DNA from: Mycobacterium sp. EPa45
GTDB lineage: Bacteria > Actinomycetota > Actinomycetes > Mycobacteriales > Mycobacteriaceae
Length of the DNA stretch: 64,000 nt
NCBI RefSeq assembly: GCF_001021385.1
Contig: NZ_CP011773.1
Location: 4,216,001 to 4,280,000, forward strand
Direction of reading: 5' to 3'
The translations under genes were made by a program, and so were the position numbers. The notes under the pieces are model-generated. The model was not told the DNA's origin. It made no database searches and saw only the letters and a program-made list of their open reading frames with translations. Shown piece after piece: positions 41,078 to 49,418 of the stretch; the first letter of the stretch is position 1, and every line of letters starts with the position of its first letter.

Positions 41078-42238
41078 ATGATCGACCTGAGCGCACGGGC
41101 GCAGCCGTGGTTGAGCGACGCGGCATTTCAGCTCGACGAGCTGCGAAGCCTGACCGAGCGGGACACCGATCTCGGCGCCTACCCGCACGCCGCCGAGGTC
41201 CGGCAGAACGTCGTGGTGTACTCCGCGGCCGAGATGGCACGCGCCGACCGGCGGGCGTTGCAGACCGAGCTCATCACGGCGCTGACCGAAGGGCCCGGCG
41301 TCGTCGTGTTCAGAGGTGCGTTCTCGGCCCCCGTCGTCGATGCGGCCAGCGCGGCGTTTTCGGCGCTGATCGACGAGCAGCGACAGGCCGGCGGCGCGGC
41401 CGGCGATCACTTCGGCGCGGCTGGTGTCAACGACCGGGTGTGGAACGCGGCCCAGAAACTCGCGCTGCACTCCCCCGACGTCTACGCCGACTATTACGCC
41501 AACGATCTGTTGGCTCTCGTCTGCCAGGCGTGGCTGGGTCCGCGATACCAGGTCACCTCTCAGGTCAATGTGGTGAATCCCGGTGGCGCCGCGCAGGTTC
41601 CGCACCGCGACTACCACCTAGGGTTCGTTGCGCCCGACCAGCTCACCGACTACCCCGCCCAGGTGCACCGGCTGTCGGCGACGCTTACCCTGCAGGGGGC
41701 CGTAGCGCACACCGATATGCCGTTGGAGAGCGGGCCGACCATGCTGCTGCCGTACTCGCAGCTGTTTGCGGGCGGGTATGTGGCGTTCAATCGTCCCGAG
41801 TTCATCGACTACTTCGCCGCCCATCGGGTGCAGATCCCGCTGAGTAGGGGCGACGCGGTGTTCTTCAATCCCGCGCTCTATCACGGCGCAGGTGCCAACA
41901 CCTCCGCCGACGTGCGCCGGATGGCCAACCTGCTGCAGATCTCGTCCCCGTTCGGCCGGGCGATGGAAGCACTCGACCGCACCGCGATGGTGCGGGCGGT
42001 GTACCCGGCATTGCGGGCCATGAAGGCCGCGGGCAGGCCGGCGGCGGAGTTGCTCAACGCCGTAGTGGCCACGGCCGAGGGTTATCCCTTCCCCACCAAC
42101 CTGGATCGCGACCAGCCGATCGGAAGTTTGGCTCCGCCTAGCCAAGTCGACGTGGTGCTCGGCGCACTGGCCGACGACCTGACCCCCGAAGCCCTCGACG
42201 TCGCCCTGCGCGACCAGAACGAACGGAGAACCCCGTGA
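41078..42238 (+). CDS. Phytanoyl-CoA dioxygenase (PhyH)-family Fe(II)/2-oxoglutarate oxygenase
   Basis: 386 aa. The facial triad of Fe(II)/2-oxoglutarate oxygenases is visible: His176 and Asp178 in VPHRDYHLG and distal His269 in FNPALYHGAGANTS, with Arg280 (ADVRRMANLL) as a likely 2-oxoglutarate anchor. GDAVFFNPALYHGAG is a typical PhyH C-terminal motif. It is the first gene of a four-gene operon, overlapping the next by 4 nt. PhyH proteins hydroxylate or oxidatively demethylate small molecules; in this setting a modified cyclitol or sugar is a reasonable guess. ATG start at 41078. Confidence 0.82.
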   Translation: MIDLSARAQPWLSDAAFQLDELRSLTERDTDLGAYPHAAEVRQNVVVYSAAEMARADRRALQTELITALTEGPGVVVFRGAFSAPVVDAASAAFSALIDEQRQAGGAAGDHFGAAGVNDRVWNAAQKLALHSPDVYADYYANDLLALVCQAWLGPRYQVTSQVNVVNPGGAAQVPHRDYHLGFVAPDQLTDYPAQVHRLSATLTLQGAVAHTDMPLESGPTMLLPYSQLFAGGYVAFNRPEFIDYFAAHRVQIPLSRGDAVFFNPALYHGAGANTSADVRRMANLLQISSPFGRAMEALDRTAMVRAVYPALRAMKAAGRPAAELLNAVVATAEGYPFPTNLDRDQPIGSLAPPSQVDVVLGALADDLTPEALDVALRDQNERRTP

Positions 42239-43239
42239 CCACACTCGGTGTTATCGGCCTGGGCCGGATCGGTGCATTCCACACCGACACGCTGAGCCAA
42301 CTCGATGGTGTCGACGCCCTCGTCGTCACGGATGAGCGTCCCGACGTCGTCGCCCAAGTTGCGACAAAATACGGTGTCCGATCGGTTGATTCGGTCGACG
42401 CTCTGCTGTCGTCCGGTATCGACGGTGTCGTGGTCGCCGCTGCCACCCCGGCACACGCCGAACTGACGCTGGCCGCCGTCGAACGCAGGCTGCCGACCTT
42501 CTGCGAGAAGCCGGTGGCCGCCACCGCGGCCGAGAGCGCGAAGGTCGCCGCCGCCATCCAGCGGTCCGGCGTGCCGGTGCAGATCGGTTATCAGCGCCGG
42601 TTCGATACCGCGTTCGCCGCAGCCAAGGCCGCTGTCGACAGTGGGGCGCTGGGCGCGCTGCACACGATCCGCAGCACCACGATGGATCCCGCTCCCCCGC
42701 CGATGGATTACATCGCCGGCTCCGGTGGAATCTTCCGCGACTGCGCGGTCCACGATTTCGACATCGTCCGGTGGATCACCGGGCAGGAAGCCGTCGAGGT
42801 ATACGCCACCGGCACCGTGCAGGGTGATCCGCTGTTCGCCGAACTGGGCGACGTCGACACCGCGGCGGTGGTCGTCCGGTTCGACGGCGGTGCGCTCGGA
42901 GTCATCTCCAACGCACGCTACAACGGTCGCGGTTACGACTGCCGGCTGGAAGTGCACGGTTTCAACGACACCGTCGTCGCCGGCTGGGATCAGGGAGTTC
43001 CGGTGCGGAACACAGACCCGCGCAACGACTTTCCCGCCGGCCAGCCGCACGGCTTCTTCATGGATCGATTCACCGAGGCGTTTCGGACCGAGCTCAGCGG
43101 GTTCGTCGATGTCGTCAAGGGGGCGCCGGTGCGCGGTGCCACCGTGGCTGACGCCGTCGAGGTCGCCTGGATCGCCGAAGCCGCCACCGAATCGCTGCGC
43201 CGTGACGCACCCGTTCGTATCGAGGAGGTACGTCAGTGA
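42235..43239 (+). CDS. Gfo/Idh/MocA oxidoreductase, inositol 2-dehydrogenase-like (block 1)
   Basis: 334 aa from GTG 42235, overlapping the PhyH stop as GTGA. N-terminal Rossmann motif GVIGLGRIGAFH, the catalytic-lysine motif FCEKPVA, and RDCAVHDFDIVRWI, which provides the Asp/His pair used by inositol dehydrogenases such as IolG. It should oxidise a cyclitol or sugar ring hydroxyl with NAD(P)+. The next gene, an isomerase, overlaps its stop by 4 nt. It is one of four Gfo/Idh paralogues in the window. Substrate (myo-, scyllo- or chiro-inositol, or a sugar) cannot be decided from sequence. Confidence 0.82.
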   Translation: MTTLGVIGLGRIGAFHTDTLSQLDGVDALVVTDERPDVVAQVATKYGVRSVDSVDALLSSGIDGVVVAAATPAHAELTLAAVERRLPTFCEKPVAATAAESAKVAAAIQRSGVPVQIGYQRRFDTAFAAAKAAVDSGALGALHTIRSTTMDPAPPPMDYIAGSGGIFRDCAVHDFDIVRWITGQEAVEVYATGTVQGDPLFAELGDVDTAAVVVRFDGGALGVISNARYNGRGYDCRLEVHGFNDTVVAGWDQGVPVRNTDPRNDFPAGQPHGFFMDRFTEAFRTELSGFVDVVKGAPVRGATVADAVEVAWIAEAATESLRRDAPVRIEEVRQ

Positions 43240-44108
43240 AAATCGCCGGAGCACCCATTTCCTGGGGAGTGTGCGAAGTGCCGGGCTGGGGCTATCAGCT
43301 CGACTCAGAGCGGGTGCTGTCCGAGATGGGCCACGCCGGCCTGACGGCTACCGAACTCGGCCCGGAAGGATTCCTGCCCGCCGAGCCCGGTGAGCTGACC
43401 GCGCTGCTCAGCCGGCACAGCCTGAGCTGTGTCGGTAGCTTCGCGCCGGTGGTGCTGCACGACCCCGCCCACGATCCGGTGCCTGACATCGCTGCGGTGC
43501 TGGATTGCCTTGTGGCTTCGGGTGCTTCGATGCTGGTGCTCGCCGCGGCAACCGGTAGCGACGGCTACGACTCGCGGCCCGTCCTGGACGACGAACAATG
43601 GTCCACTCTGCTGACCAACCTCGACCGGCTTGCGGCCGCAGCCGCCGAGCGCGGCATCACCGCTGTCCTGCACCCGCATGTGGGCACCCTGGTCGAGCAG
43701 GGCGACGAGGTGGCCCGGGTTCTTGCCGGATCGTCGATCTCCCTGTGTCTGGACACCGGGCACCTGCTGATCGGCGGCACCGATCCGCTGCAGCTGGCCC
43801 GCGCGGTGCCCGGCCGGGTCGCTCACGTCCATCTCAAAGATGTCGAAGCGGACCTGGCGGCCTGCGTGCAGTCGGGCGAACTCACCTATACCGAGGCGGT
43901 GGCCGAGGGCATGTACACCCCGCTGGGCGCCGGCGACGTCGACATCGCCGGCATCGTCCAGGCATTGCGGGACAACGGTTTCGACGGCTGGTTCGTGCTC
44001 GAGCAGGACACCATCCTCGACGGCAGACCTCAGGGACAGGGGCCGTTGCGCGACGTGCTGGCCAGCGTGGCCTACCTTCAGCGCATTGTGGGCGGCGTGC
44101 CGGCATGA
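43236..44108 (+). CDS. Sugar phosphate isomerase/epimerase-type TIM barrel (IolE/IolI-like)
   Basis: 290 aa from GTG 43236, overlapping the upstream gene by 4 nt. AP-endonuclease-2-type TIM barrel; APISWGVCEVPGWG, TELGPEGFLP, LHPHVGTLVE, LCLDTGHLLIGG and HVHLKDVEADL supply the metal-binding Glu/Asp/His residues. The opening is like IolE (inosose dehydratase), and EGMYTPLGAGDVDIAGIV resembles that family too. It probably dehydrates or isomerises the ketone made by the adjacent dehydrogenase. About 30% of positions look shared with the IolE at 59185 by eye, so it could be a second inosose dehydratase. Confidence 0.78.
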   Translation: MKIAGAPISWGVCEVPGWGYQLDSERVLSEMGHAGLTATELGPEGFLPAEPGELTALLSRHSLSCVGSFAPVVLHDPAHDPVPDIAAVLDCLVASGASMLVLAAATGSDGYDSRPVLDDEQWSTLLTNLDRLAAAAAERGITAVLHPHVGTLVEQGDEVARVLAGSSISLCLDTGHLLIGGTDPLQLARAVPGRVAHVHLKDVEADLAACVQSGELTYTEAVAEGMYTPLGAGDVDIAGIVQALRDNGFDGWFVLEQDTILDGRPQGQGPLRDVLASVAYLQRIVGGVPA

Positions 44109-45082
44109 GTTTGCGGATCGGCATACTCGGGGCATCGCGAGTCGCCGAGCGTGCCGTCGTCGGACCAGCCCACGACCTGGGCCACCGACTTGTTGTGGTG
44201 GCTGCCCGGGACCCGCAGCGAGCCAAGGACTTCGCCGGCTTATACGGCGTCGAGCGAGTCGCCACCAGCTACGCCGACGTGGTCGAAGACCCCGAGGTCG
44301 ACATCGTCTACAACCCGCTGGCCAATGCCCTGCACGCTCCGTGGAATTTGGCAGCGGTCAACGCGGGCAAGCCCGTGCTCACCGAAAAGCCGTTCGCGCG
44401 CAACCACACCGAGGCACGAACGGTCGCCGACGCCGCCACCAGCGCCGGGGTGAGCGTGCTGGAGGGGTTTCACTATCTGTTCCATCCGGTGACCCAGCGG
44501 ATCTTCGAGCTGGCGACCAACGGCGAGCTCGGCGAGATCCACCACGTGGAGGTGCGGATGGCGATGCCCGCCCCTGAGCCCGGCGACCCGCGCTGGTCAC
44601 TGGAGCTGGCCGGCGGCGCATTGATGGACCTCGGCTGTTACGGCCTGCACATCATGCGCCAGCTCGGCTCCCGCGGGCTGGGCCGTCCGTCGATCACCGG
44701 TGCCCACGCCTCTCAGCGCACCGCGGGTGTCGACGAGTGGTGCGACATTGAGCTGAGCTTTCCTTCCGGCGCCACCGGCTGCAGCGCCAATACCATGGTC
44801 GCCCAGGCGTATTCGTTCACCCTCAAGGTGGTCGGCACCAAGGGCGATGCCATGGTGCACGATTTCATCAGGCCCCACCTCGACGACCGGATCACGATCC
44901 GCACCCCGAGCGGCAGCAGGGTGGAGCACCTGGGCACCCGCCCGTCGTACACCTTTCAGCTCGAGGCGTTTGCCGCGCACATCCGCGACGGCGGGCAGCT
45001 GCCGATCGGCGTCGAGGACGCGGTGCAGAACATGCACTACGTGGATGCCGCCTACCGCGCGGCCGGCATGTCAGCACGCTGA
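44105..45082 (+). CDS. Gfo/Idh/MocA oxidoreductase, dihydrodiol-dehydrogenase-like (block 1)
   Basis: 325 aa from ATG 44105, overlapping the previous stop as ATGA. Rossmann motif GILGASRVAERAVV, lysine motif LTEKPFARN, and GGALMDLGCYGLHIMRQLG, where Tyr takes the place of the catalytic His of IolG, as in glucose-fructose oxidoreductase and dihydrodiol dehydrogenase types. It is therefore a different branch from the other three dehydrogenases in the window. Last gene of the PhyH operon. It probably acts on a different intermediate of the same pathway. Confidence 0.8.
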   Translation: MSLRIGILGASRVAERAVVGPAHDLGHRLVVVAARDPQRAKDFAGLYGVERVATSYADVVEDPEVDIVYNPLANALHAPWNLAAVNAGKPVLTEKPFARNHTEARTVADAATSAGVSVLEGFHYLFHPVTQRIFELATNGELGEIHHVEVRMAMPAPEPGDPRWSLELAGGALMDLGCYGLHIMRQLGSRGLGRPSITGAHASQRTAGVDEWCDIELSFPSGATGCSANTMVAQAYSFTLKVVGTKGDAMVHDFIRPHLDDRITIRTPSGSRVEHLGTRPSYTFQLEAFAAHIRDGGQLPIGVEDAVQNMHYVDAAYRAAGMSAR

Positions 45083-45115
45083 TCGGGCTTCTGCGGCGGG
45101 CCGCCGTCGGGCACG

Positions 45116-45363
45116 ATGGCAGACATGCCGCAACAATTCCCTGACGGCAGCCTGAACCTGCTCGCCAACTCGGCGGCCGTCGTGGCATCAACGGCATCGA
45201 GATCCCGGTCGCGGCCGCCTTGGTGACCGGGCCGGAGCGGGACGCCGGGCTTCAGCGCTTCCTGGCCTACCCGATGTATCAGGCCTACCGCACCCGAACC
45301 GATCGGGAGCTGAGGCTGTTCGCGCTGACGCCCCGCTTGCTCAGCGACCCAGCTCGTGGGTGA
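45116..45363 (+). pseudogene. Frameshifted remnant of a deazaflavin (F420)-dependent nitroreductase-family gene
   Basis: Reading from ATG 45116 gives MADMPQQFPDGSLNLLANSA then soon a stop. Shifting frame near 45180 restores GINGIEIPVAAALVTGPERD, LQRFLAYPMYQAYRTRTDRE and LRLFALTPRL to a stop at 45361-45363. The YPMYQAYRTRTDRELRLFALTPR end is like the C-terminus of mycobacterial Ddn-type nitroreductases. Only ~80 codons remain, so it is truncated as well as frameshifted. It overlaps the 3' end of the convergent ABC ATPase gene by 23 nt. The family call is from motif memory only. Confidence 0.5.
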
Positions 45364-46156
45364 GAGCCTCGAGCTCGTCCCCGCCGGCCATCTCCTGGGT
45401 CAGGTGCTCCAGCGTGATGTCGTCGTAGGTGCAGTCCAGCTTCTGGCGGCCGCGGTTCAGCAGCACGAAGTGGTCGCCGACCATGTGCGCGTGGTGCGGG
45501 TTGTGGGTGATGAACACGACGCCGAAACCGGCCTCTTTGGCCGCGGTGATGTACTTGAGCACAACACCGGATTGCTTGACGCCGAGCGCGGCCGTCGGCT
45601 CGTCGAGGATCAGCACCCGGGCACCGAAGAACACCGCCCGCGCGATCGCCACGCACTGGCGCTGCCCGCCGGACAGCGAACCGATCGGCACATCAACGTC
45701 GGGCAGGTCGATGCCCATCTTCGACAACTCGGTGAGCGTGGTGGCGCGCATCGCGTTGGCATCCAGCGCCCAGGGGAAGCCCCTCTTGCGAATCTCCTGG
45801 CCCAGGAAAAAGTTTCGCCACACCGGCATCAAGGGGACGACGGCGAGGTTCTGGTACACCGTGGCGATGCCCTTGCCCAGTGCGTCGGCAGGTGAGGTGA
45901 ACTTCGTCGGCTCACCGTCGACCAGAAGCTCGCCATCGCTCTGCTGGTGCAACCCTGCGATGATCTTGATGAGCGTGGACTTGCCTGCTCCGTTGTCGCC
46001 GAGAATGCCGGTCACCTCACCGGCGTGCACTCGCAGCGAGATGTCTTTGAGCGCAGTGATGTTGCCGTAGCTCTTGCCGACGTTCTTAAGCTCGACGAGG
46101 GGCACCTTGCCCCCGGACGGGGCTTCTTCGGTGGGACGGTCCATGGTCGCGGTCAC
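45341..46156 (-). CDS. Sugar ABC transporter ATP-binding protein
   Basis: 271 aa. Walker A GDNGAGKSTLIKIIAG, Q-loop TVYQNLAVVP, signature LSGGQRQCVAIARA, Walker B VLILDEPTAALG and His-switch FITHNP are all intact. Unlike RbsA/XylG, which have two nucleotide-binding domains (~500 aa), it has one, as in FrcA-like members of the CUT2 class. It energises uptake through the permease encoded 7 nt upstream. Last gene of the LacI-binding protein-permease-ATPase run; its 3' end overlaps a pseudogene on the other strand. Confidence 0.92.
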   Translation of the reverse strand: MTATMDRPTEEAPSGGKVPLVELKNVGKSYGNITALKDISLRVHAGEVTGILGDNGAGKSTLIKIIAGLHQQSDGELLVDGEPTKFTSPADALGKGIATVYQNLAVVPLMPVWRNFFLGQEIRKRGFPWALDANAMRATTLTELSKMGIDLPDVDVPIGSLSGGQRQCVAIARAVFFGARVLILDEPTAALGVKQSGVVLKYITAAKEAGFGVVFITHNPHHAHMVGDHFVLLNRGRQKLDCTYDDITLEHLTQEMAGGDELEALTHELGR

Positions 46157-46163
46157 TTCTCTT

Positions 46164-47222
46164 TCACCTCTTGGCGGCGTAGTTGCGGAAGGCGTTGTTG
46201 GCGATCACCGCGAACAGCAGCATCGCGCCCAGGAAGAACTTGAACCAGTCGGGGTTCCACCCGGCGTAGACGATGCCCTGGTTGGTCATACCGAAGATGA
46301 ACGCGCCGATCGCAGCGCCGATCGCGGTGCCGTAGCCGCCGGTCAGCAGACAGCCGCCGATCACTGCGGCGATGATGTAGAAGAACTCGTTGCCGATGCC
46401 CTGGCCGGACTGAACGGTGTTGAACGCGAACAGCAGGTGCATGCCAACGAACCAGGCGCAGAAGCCGACGAACATGAACAGGCCGATCTTGACCTTGGTC
46501 ACCGGAACGCCCACCGCGCGGGCACTTTCGGCGTCGCCGCCGACAGCGAAGATCCAGTTGCCGATCTTGGTCTTGAACAGCACCCAGGTGGCCACCGCGG
46601 TGAAGACCAGCCACCACACGACGGTGATCCGGATACTCACACCGAACAGGGTGAACGACGAGGCGAACACCTTCTGCGCGGAATCCCAGCCTTCCATGTC
46701 GTTGACGCTCTGCGTAGCGACCTGACCCGCAAGGAGTTTGGTGACGGCAAGGTTGATACCGGCGAGCATGAAGAAGGTGCTCAGTGTGATGAGGAACGAG
46801 GGGATCTTGGTCTTCATCACCAAGAAGCCGTTCAAGAAGCCGACGCCCAACGCCAGGATCAGCGCCAGCCCGGCGCCTGCCCACAGATTGAGGTGCAGGT
46901 TGTAGGACAGCATTGACGCCGCCAGCGAGCTGAAGGTTACCGCGACGCCCGTCGACAGATCGAACTCACCGCCAATCATCAGGACGGCGACGCCACACGC
47001 CATGATCCCGATGGTCGAGCTGGCGTACAACACGGTGGCCAGCGACGAGGCCTGCCGGAAGGGATCGGCCACGATCAGGAAGAAGACGAAGATCCCGATG
47101 GCGCCGATGCCCGCCCCCATCTCGGGGCGAATCAATAGGCGTTGCAGCCTGTTCCGCTCCTTGACCCGTTCGTCGCGAACGACTTTGTGGTCGCCGACCT
47201 CGAGGTCTGCTTGCGTCGTCAT
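46164..47222 (-). CDS. Sugar ABC transporter permease (CUT2/RbsC type)
   Basis: 352 aa integral membrane protein with about ten hydrophobic segments (GIGAIGIFVFFLIVADPF; TIGIMACGVAVLMIGGEFDL; FSSLAASMLSYNLHL; and others). The VLMIGGEFDLSTGVAV, NGFLVMKTKIPSFLITLST and GGDAESARAVGVPVTKVKI motifs are those of RbsC/XylH-type permeases. Start ATG 47222 has a GGGGAAG ribosome binding site. It forms the channel for the substrate delivered by the binding protein encoded immediately upstream. The nearby inositol genes make a cyclitol a likely substrate. Confidence 0.92.
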   Translation of the reverse strand: MTTQADLEVGDHKVVRDERVKERNRLQRLLIRPEMGAGIGAIGIFVFFLIVADPFRQASSLATVLYASSTIGIMACGVAVLMIGGEFDLSTGVAVTFSSLAASMLSYNLHLNLWAGAGLALILALGVGFLNGFLVMKTKIPSFLITLSTFFMLAGINLAVTKLLAGQVATQSVNDMEGWDSAQKVFASSFTLFGVSIRITVVWWLVFTAVATWVLFKTKIGNWIFAVGGDAESARAVGVPVTKVKIGLFMFVGFCAWFVGMHLLFAFNTVQSGQGIGNEFFYIIAAVIGGCLLTGGYGTAIGAAIGAFIFGMTNQGIVYAGWNPDWFKFFLGAMLLFAVIANNAFRNYAAKR

Positions 47223-47240
47223 TGCTCTTCCCCTGGATCG

Positions 47241-48230
47241 CTATCGGGTTCCGCCCTTGGCCAATTCGGCCACGGCGTCGATGTTGGACTTGTCGATGAA
47301 GGACGGCCCGGTCAGGGTCGCCTGGCCGCCACCGATCACGTTCTTGTTGTTGAGGTACAACCACAGCGAGTCGATCGCGAGGTAACCCTGCAGGTATGGC
47401 TGCTGATCGACGGCCCACTGCACGTCACCCTTCTGAATCGCGCTGACGAGTGCCGCGTTGGTGTCGAAGGTGACCACTTCGGCCTTGCTGTTCGCGTTGT
47501 TCTTGGATTGGACGGCGGTCTGCGCGAACGGTGCGCCCAACGTCAACACCCGGTCAATAGAGGGGTCCTGCTGCAACTTCGCGGTGATCGTCGACTCCAC
47601 CGACGGCATGTCTTTGCCGTTGACGTTCAGAACCTCGGTCTGGCCTTTGAAGCCCTGCTGCACACCGGCGCAACGTGATTCGAGACCTACATGCCCCTGC
47701 TCCTGGATGACGCAGAGCACCTTCTTGGCGCCGTCGGCGGTCAGGCGCTCTCCGGCGGCGACGCCGGCGATCTTCTCGTCCTGGCCGAAGTACTCTTGGA
47801 CGCCCATCGCTTTCCACGCGTCCAGCCCGGAATTGAACGCCACCACCGGGATACCCTTGGCCTCGGCTGCCTTGACGGCGGGAGCCATGGCATCGGGCTT
47901 GGCCAGCGTCACGGCAATGCCTTTGACGCCGCTGTCGATCGCGCTCTGCACCAGGTTGGCCTGGTTCGGCGCCTCAGGGTCGTTGGAGTAACGGAGCTCG
48001 ATGTTGTCCTTCTTGGCGGCCGTCTCGGCACCCTTGCGCACCAGGTCCCAGAACGAGTCGCCGGGCACCTCGTGGGTGATCATCGCGACGGTGAATCGCG
48101 GAGTGTCGACGGTCCCGCCGCCGGAACCGCCGCCGTTGTCCCGGGGCTTGCCGCCGGTGGCGGAGCACGCGGCCAACCCGATCACCAGCGCGCTGGCTCC
48201 GGCCACGGCCGCTAGCCGATTGAACTTCAT
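47241..48230 (-). CDS. Sugar ABC transporter substrate-binding lipoprotein
   Basis: 329 aa. A lipoprotein signal peptide ends at the lipobox GLAAC with Cys22, followed by a Gly/Ser-rich linker and a Peripla_BP_4-type fold (VAMITHEVPGDSFWDLVRKG; GIAVTLAKPDAMAPAVKAAE; IPVVAFNSG). It would be anchored to the outer face of the membrane and bind a monosaccharide-like ligand. Ligand identity is unknown; the neighbouring inositol-dehydrogenase-like gene suggests inositol or a related cyclitol. ATG 48230 has an AGGAG ribosome binding site, 74 nt after the LacI gene stop on the same strand. Confidence 0.92.
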   Translation of the reverse strand: MKFNRLAAVAGASALVIGLAACSATGGKPRDNGGGSGGGTVDTPRFTVAMITHEVPGDSFWDLVRKGAETAAKKDNIELRYSNDPEAPNQANLVQSAIDSGVKGIAVTLAKPDAMAPAVKAAEAKGIPVVAFNSGLDAWKAMGVQEYFGQDEKIAGVAAGERLTADGAKKVLCVIQEQGHVGLESRCAGVQQGFKGQTEVLNVNGKDMPSVESTITAKLQQDPSIDRVLTLGAPFAQTAVQSKNNANSKAEVVTFDTNAALVSAIQKGDVQWAVDQQPYLQGYLAIDSLWLYLNNKNVIGGGQATLTGPSFIDKSNIDAVAELAKGGTR

Positions 48231-48304
48231 GTCGACTCCTTAGTCCTCCACCACACCGCGCATCACACGCCTTGTCTCGATGTAATACGGCTCACAGCAG
48301 AAAG

Positions 48305-49321
48305 TCAAGACTTTGTTAGGACATTCGGACTGCAGGTCAAAGATTGGGTGGAGCCTCGGACGATCAGACTGGGGGTCATTGCGACGTCCGCGGCTCGGCC
48401 GCCGTCGTCGTCACCGTCAAGTCGCCGCGCCAGCCGCCGCACCGCGGCGGCAGCCAGTCCTGCCGAGTCCTGGCGGACGGTCGTGAGGTCGACGTGCGAC
48501 AAGCTCGCCAGCGGGCTGTCGTCGAAGCCGACCACCGAAACATCCTGCGGCACTTGAACTCCAGCACGAATCAACACATCGAGCACACCGAGGGCGCAGC
48601 GGTCGTTGAAGGCGAACACGGCGGTCGGCAGGGAATCGGCGTTCAGCAAGGCTTGCGCAGCGAGAGCGCCGTCGCGTTCGGTCAGGCCACCGGGCCGGAT
48701 GGCCGCCGGCAACCCGGCTGATCGCATCGCCTTCACGTAGCCGCGGCGCCGTTCGGCCGCGCCCGGCGCCCGGCCGCCGTCGAGATACACGATCTCGCGG
48801 TGCCCCAGCCCGAGCAGATGTTCGCAGCCGAGGATCGCGCCGGCAGTGTCGTCGCTACGGACGGCATCAATTGCGCTGACCCGGCGGGCCAGGACCACAA
48901 GCGGGATGCGGGCGGCGAGTTCGCCCAGTGCCCGCGTTGGCATCTGTGGCCCAACGAGCACCAGCCCCTCGCAGCGATCGTCCACCAGTGTGCGAGCCGC
49001 GCGCGCCTCATCGCGGTGCGGCGTCACTCCACTGAGCACCACGTCGTAACCAAGCTCGTCGGCCGCGACGTAGACACCGTCGATCAAGTCGGCGTGAAAC
49101 TCCTGGCCGACGGTGAACATGACTCCGATGAGCTTGGTCCGCAGCTGCCGGAGACGCCGCGCCCGCGGATCGGGGCGATAACCGATCTCGTCGGCAGCGC
49201 GGCGAACTCGGGCGCGGGTGTCATCGCTGGCACCCGGCGCATCCCGCATGACGATCGACACCAGCGCCCGGGACACCCCTGCACGAGCGGCCACGTCTTC
49301 GAGGGTCGGTCGGCGTTCCAC
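48305..49321 (-). CDS. LacI-family transcriptional regulator (block 2)
   Basis: 338 aa from GTG 49321. HTH PTLEDVAARAGVSRALVSIV and ARVRRAADEIGYRPDPRAR (hinge helix) are canonical LacI features, and the sensor domain reads LIGVMFTVGQEFHADLIDGV through VVGFDDSPLASLSHVDLTTV. It heads the ABC-transporter genes and is divergent from an inositol-dehydrogenase-like gene. Two AACGTT-centred palindromes (49331-49344, 49384-49399) in the 97-bp gap are classic LacI-type operators, so it probably represses both directions until the transported sugar or cyclitol appears. Confidence 0.9.
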   Translation of the reverse strand: MERRPTLEDVAARAGVSRALVSIVMRDAPGASDDTRARVRRAADEIGYRPDPRARRLRQLRTKLIGVMFTVGQEFHADLIDGVYVAADELGYDVVLSGVTPHRDEARAARTLVDDRCEGLVLVGPQMPTRALGELAARIPLVVLARRVSAIDAVRSDDTAGAILGCEHLLGLGHREIVYLDGGRAPGAAERRRGYVKAMRSAGLPAAIRPGGLTERDGALAAQALLNADSLPTAVFAFNDRCALGVLDVLIRAGVQVPQDVSVVGFDDSPLASLSHVDLTTVRQDSAGLAAAAVRRLARRLDGDDDGGRAADVAMTPSLIVRGSTQSLTCSPNVLTKS

Positions 49322-49330
49322 GGGGCAATT

Positions 49331-49344
49331 CTAGAACGATCTAG
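49331..49344. promoter_or_regulatory. LacI-type operator, upstream copy (imperfect)
   Basis: CTAGAACGATCTAG differs by one base from the core of the perfect palindrome at 49384-49399. The two centres are 54 bp apart, about five helical turns, compatible with DNA looping by a tetrameric or paired LacI protein. It lies 10 bp before the LacI gene start. Confidence 0.65.
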
Positions 49345-49352
49345 CGATCCCA

Positions 49353-49382
49353 TTGACGAAAACTCACGAAACTGCATATCGT
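49353..49382 (+). promoter_or_regulatory. Predicted sigma-A-type promoter for inositol dehydrogenase-like gene
   Basis: TTGACG (49353-49358) and TATCGT (49377-49382) are separated by 18 nt. The expected start of transcription (~49389) falls inside the perfect operator palindrome, giving a simple repression geometry. Confidence 0.55.
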
Positions 49383-49383
49383 G

Positions 49384-49399
49384 ACTAGAACGTTCTAGT
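49384..49399. promoter_or_regulatory. LacI-type operator, perfect 16-bp palindrome
   Basis: ACTAGAACGTTCTAGT is a perfect 16-bp dyad with the central AACGTT seen in many LacI-family operators. It overlaps the predicted transcription start for the dehydrogenase gene. Confidence 0.75.
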
Positions 49400-49418
49400 A
49401 GAAATGGGAGTCGTCACC

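Noticed and set aside
43598..44104. N-terminal extension of the 44105-45082 dehydrogenase
   Set aside because: The extension is an out-of-frame reading of the upstream isomerase. ATG 44105 overlaps that gene's stop by 4 nt and begins a standard Rossmann motif.
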